A stretch of 7,190 nucleotides of DNA, from NCBI GenBank assembly GCA_001724315.1, contig MEEC01000253.1, positions 1 to 7,190 of the forward strand, written 5' to 3'. A program made the translations under genes and the position numbers. Origin of the DNA: Lautropia sp. SCN 70-15. GTDB lineage: Bacteria > Pseudomonadota > Gammaproteobacteria > Burkholderiales > Burkholderiaceae_E. The first letter of the stretch is position 1; every line of letters begins with the position of its first letter. The notes below the pieces were generated by a model that worked only from the letters and a program-made list of their open reading frames with translations, was not told the origin of the DNA and did not search any database. Shown here piece after piece: positions 6,677 to 7,190 of this stretch.

Positions 6677-7190
6677 TCAGAGGATCGCGTTGAAGACGAA
6701 GCCTACGATCAGGATGCCGGTGGCCACCACGCCCACGAAAGTGGCGATCAGGCGAACCTTCAGCACCTTGCGCAGGATGATCATCTCGGGCAGCGACAGC
6801 GCGATCACGCTCATCATGAACGCCAGCACCGTGCCCAGCGCCGCCCCCTTGGCCAGCAGTGCCTGGACGATCGGGATCACGCCGGCTGCGTTGGCGTACA
6901 TCGGCACGCCGACCAGCACCGCAACCGGTACCGACCACCAGGCATCCTTGCCCATGATCGAGGCCATGAAGGCCTCCGGCACCCAGCCGTGGATGATCGC
7001 CCCGATCGAGATGCCGGCCAGGATGTAGGGCCAGACCTTGCCGACGATCTCCCGCACGCTGGCGAAACCTGCCTCGATTCGCTGGGCCATCGTCAGCCCG
7101 TTCTCTCCGGCCGAGGCGACCACCTTGGGCATGTCGCGCACCCAGTCTTCCAGATGGCGCTCCATCTTCAGCCGCCCGATGATCCAGCCG
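6677..7190 (-). CDS. UPF0718/ArsP-type permease, N-terminal part beyond the window
   Basis: The frame is open through the right edge; the 170 visible residues are the C-terminal part, and the ATG at 7165 is internal, since GWIIGRLK precedes it in frame. The order is a charged cytoplasmic loop (MERHLEDWV...), then hydrophobic helices starting near VWPYILAGISIGAIIHGWV, then the conserved-type VGVPMYANAAGVIPIVQALL, LGTVLAFMMSVIALSLPEMI and LIATFVGVVATGILIVGFVF. This repeat pattern is that of the DUF318 permease family, which includes the organoarsenical exporter ArsP. No cysteine occurs in the visible part, including around the VPMYANAAGVIP motif where some relatives carry cysteines, so arsenical transport should not be assumed. 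It is the first visible gene of the leftward operon, in the inner membrane. Confidence 0.85.
   Translation of the reverse strand, partial: GWIIGRLKMERHLEDWVRDMPKVVASAGENGLTMAQRIEAGFASVREIVGKVWPYILAGISIGAIIHGWVPEAFMASIMGKDAWWSVPVAVLVGVPMYANAAGVIPIVQALLAKGAALGTVLAFMMSVIALSLPEMIILRKVLKVRLIATFVGVVATGILIVGFVFNAIL

Overview
The window is GC-rich, densely coded bacterial DNA with typical proteobacterial gene structure: strong AGGAG-type ribosome sites, a sigma-54 promoter and an IHF-like site. A beta- or gammaproteobacterium with a respiratory or anaerobic lifestyle is likely, but composition alone cannot name it. No rRNA, tRNA, insertion sequence or CRISPR array was seen. All seven genes look like one chromosomal composition class.

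Layout: (1) 1-708, minus strand: the N-terminal 236 residues of a cysteine-rich 4Fe-4S ferredoxin-type protein whose end lies beyond the left edge. (2) 709-911: a divergent regulatory region with what looks like a complete sigma-54 promoter for the ferredoxin-type gene. It holds a -24/-12 element (785-799), an IHF-like site (817-829) and two copies of a palindrome, GTTACCGATCGGTAAC (850-867 and 895-910), placed where enhancers for a sigma-54 activator normally sit. (3) 912-4591, plus strand: a tightly coupled three-gene signalling operon made of a PhnD-like periplasmic binding protein with a Tat-like signal, a membrane histidine kinase (4-base overlap) and a sigma-54-dependent response regulator. 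No transporter genes accompany the binding protein, so it is best read as the sensing subunit of a three-component system, analogous in architecture to AioX-AioS-AioR. (4) 4596-7190, minus strand: a probable four-gene operon read leftwards, encoding a UPF0718/ArsP-type permease (5' end off the right edge), an ATP-grasp-like protein of about 440 residues, a small redox-active-disulfide thioredoxin-like protein and an AhpD-like CxxC protein. It converges on the regulator gene with only four bases between stop codons.

How the parts may work together (inference): the binding protein captures an unknown solute in the periplasm and signals through the kinase to the regulator. The regulator binds the palindromes and, with IHF bending, activates sigma-54 RNA polymerase at 785-799 to express the iron-sulfur protein and whatever follows it, probably a redox enzyme cluster. 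The second palindrome touches the start codon of the binding protein, so the regulator may also control its own operon. The permease/ATP-grasp/thioredoxin/AhpD set looks like a separate redox and membrane-transport module of unknown substrate.
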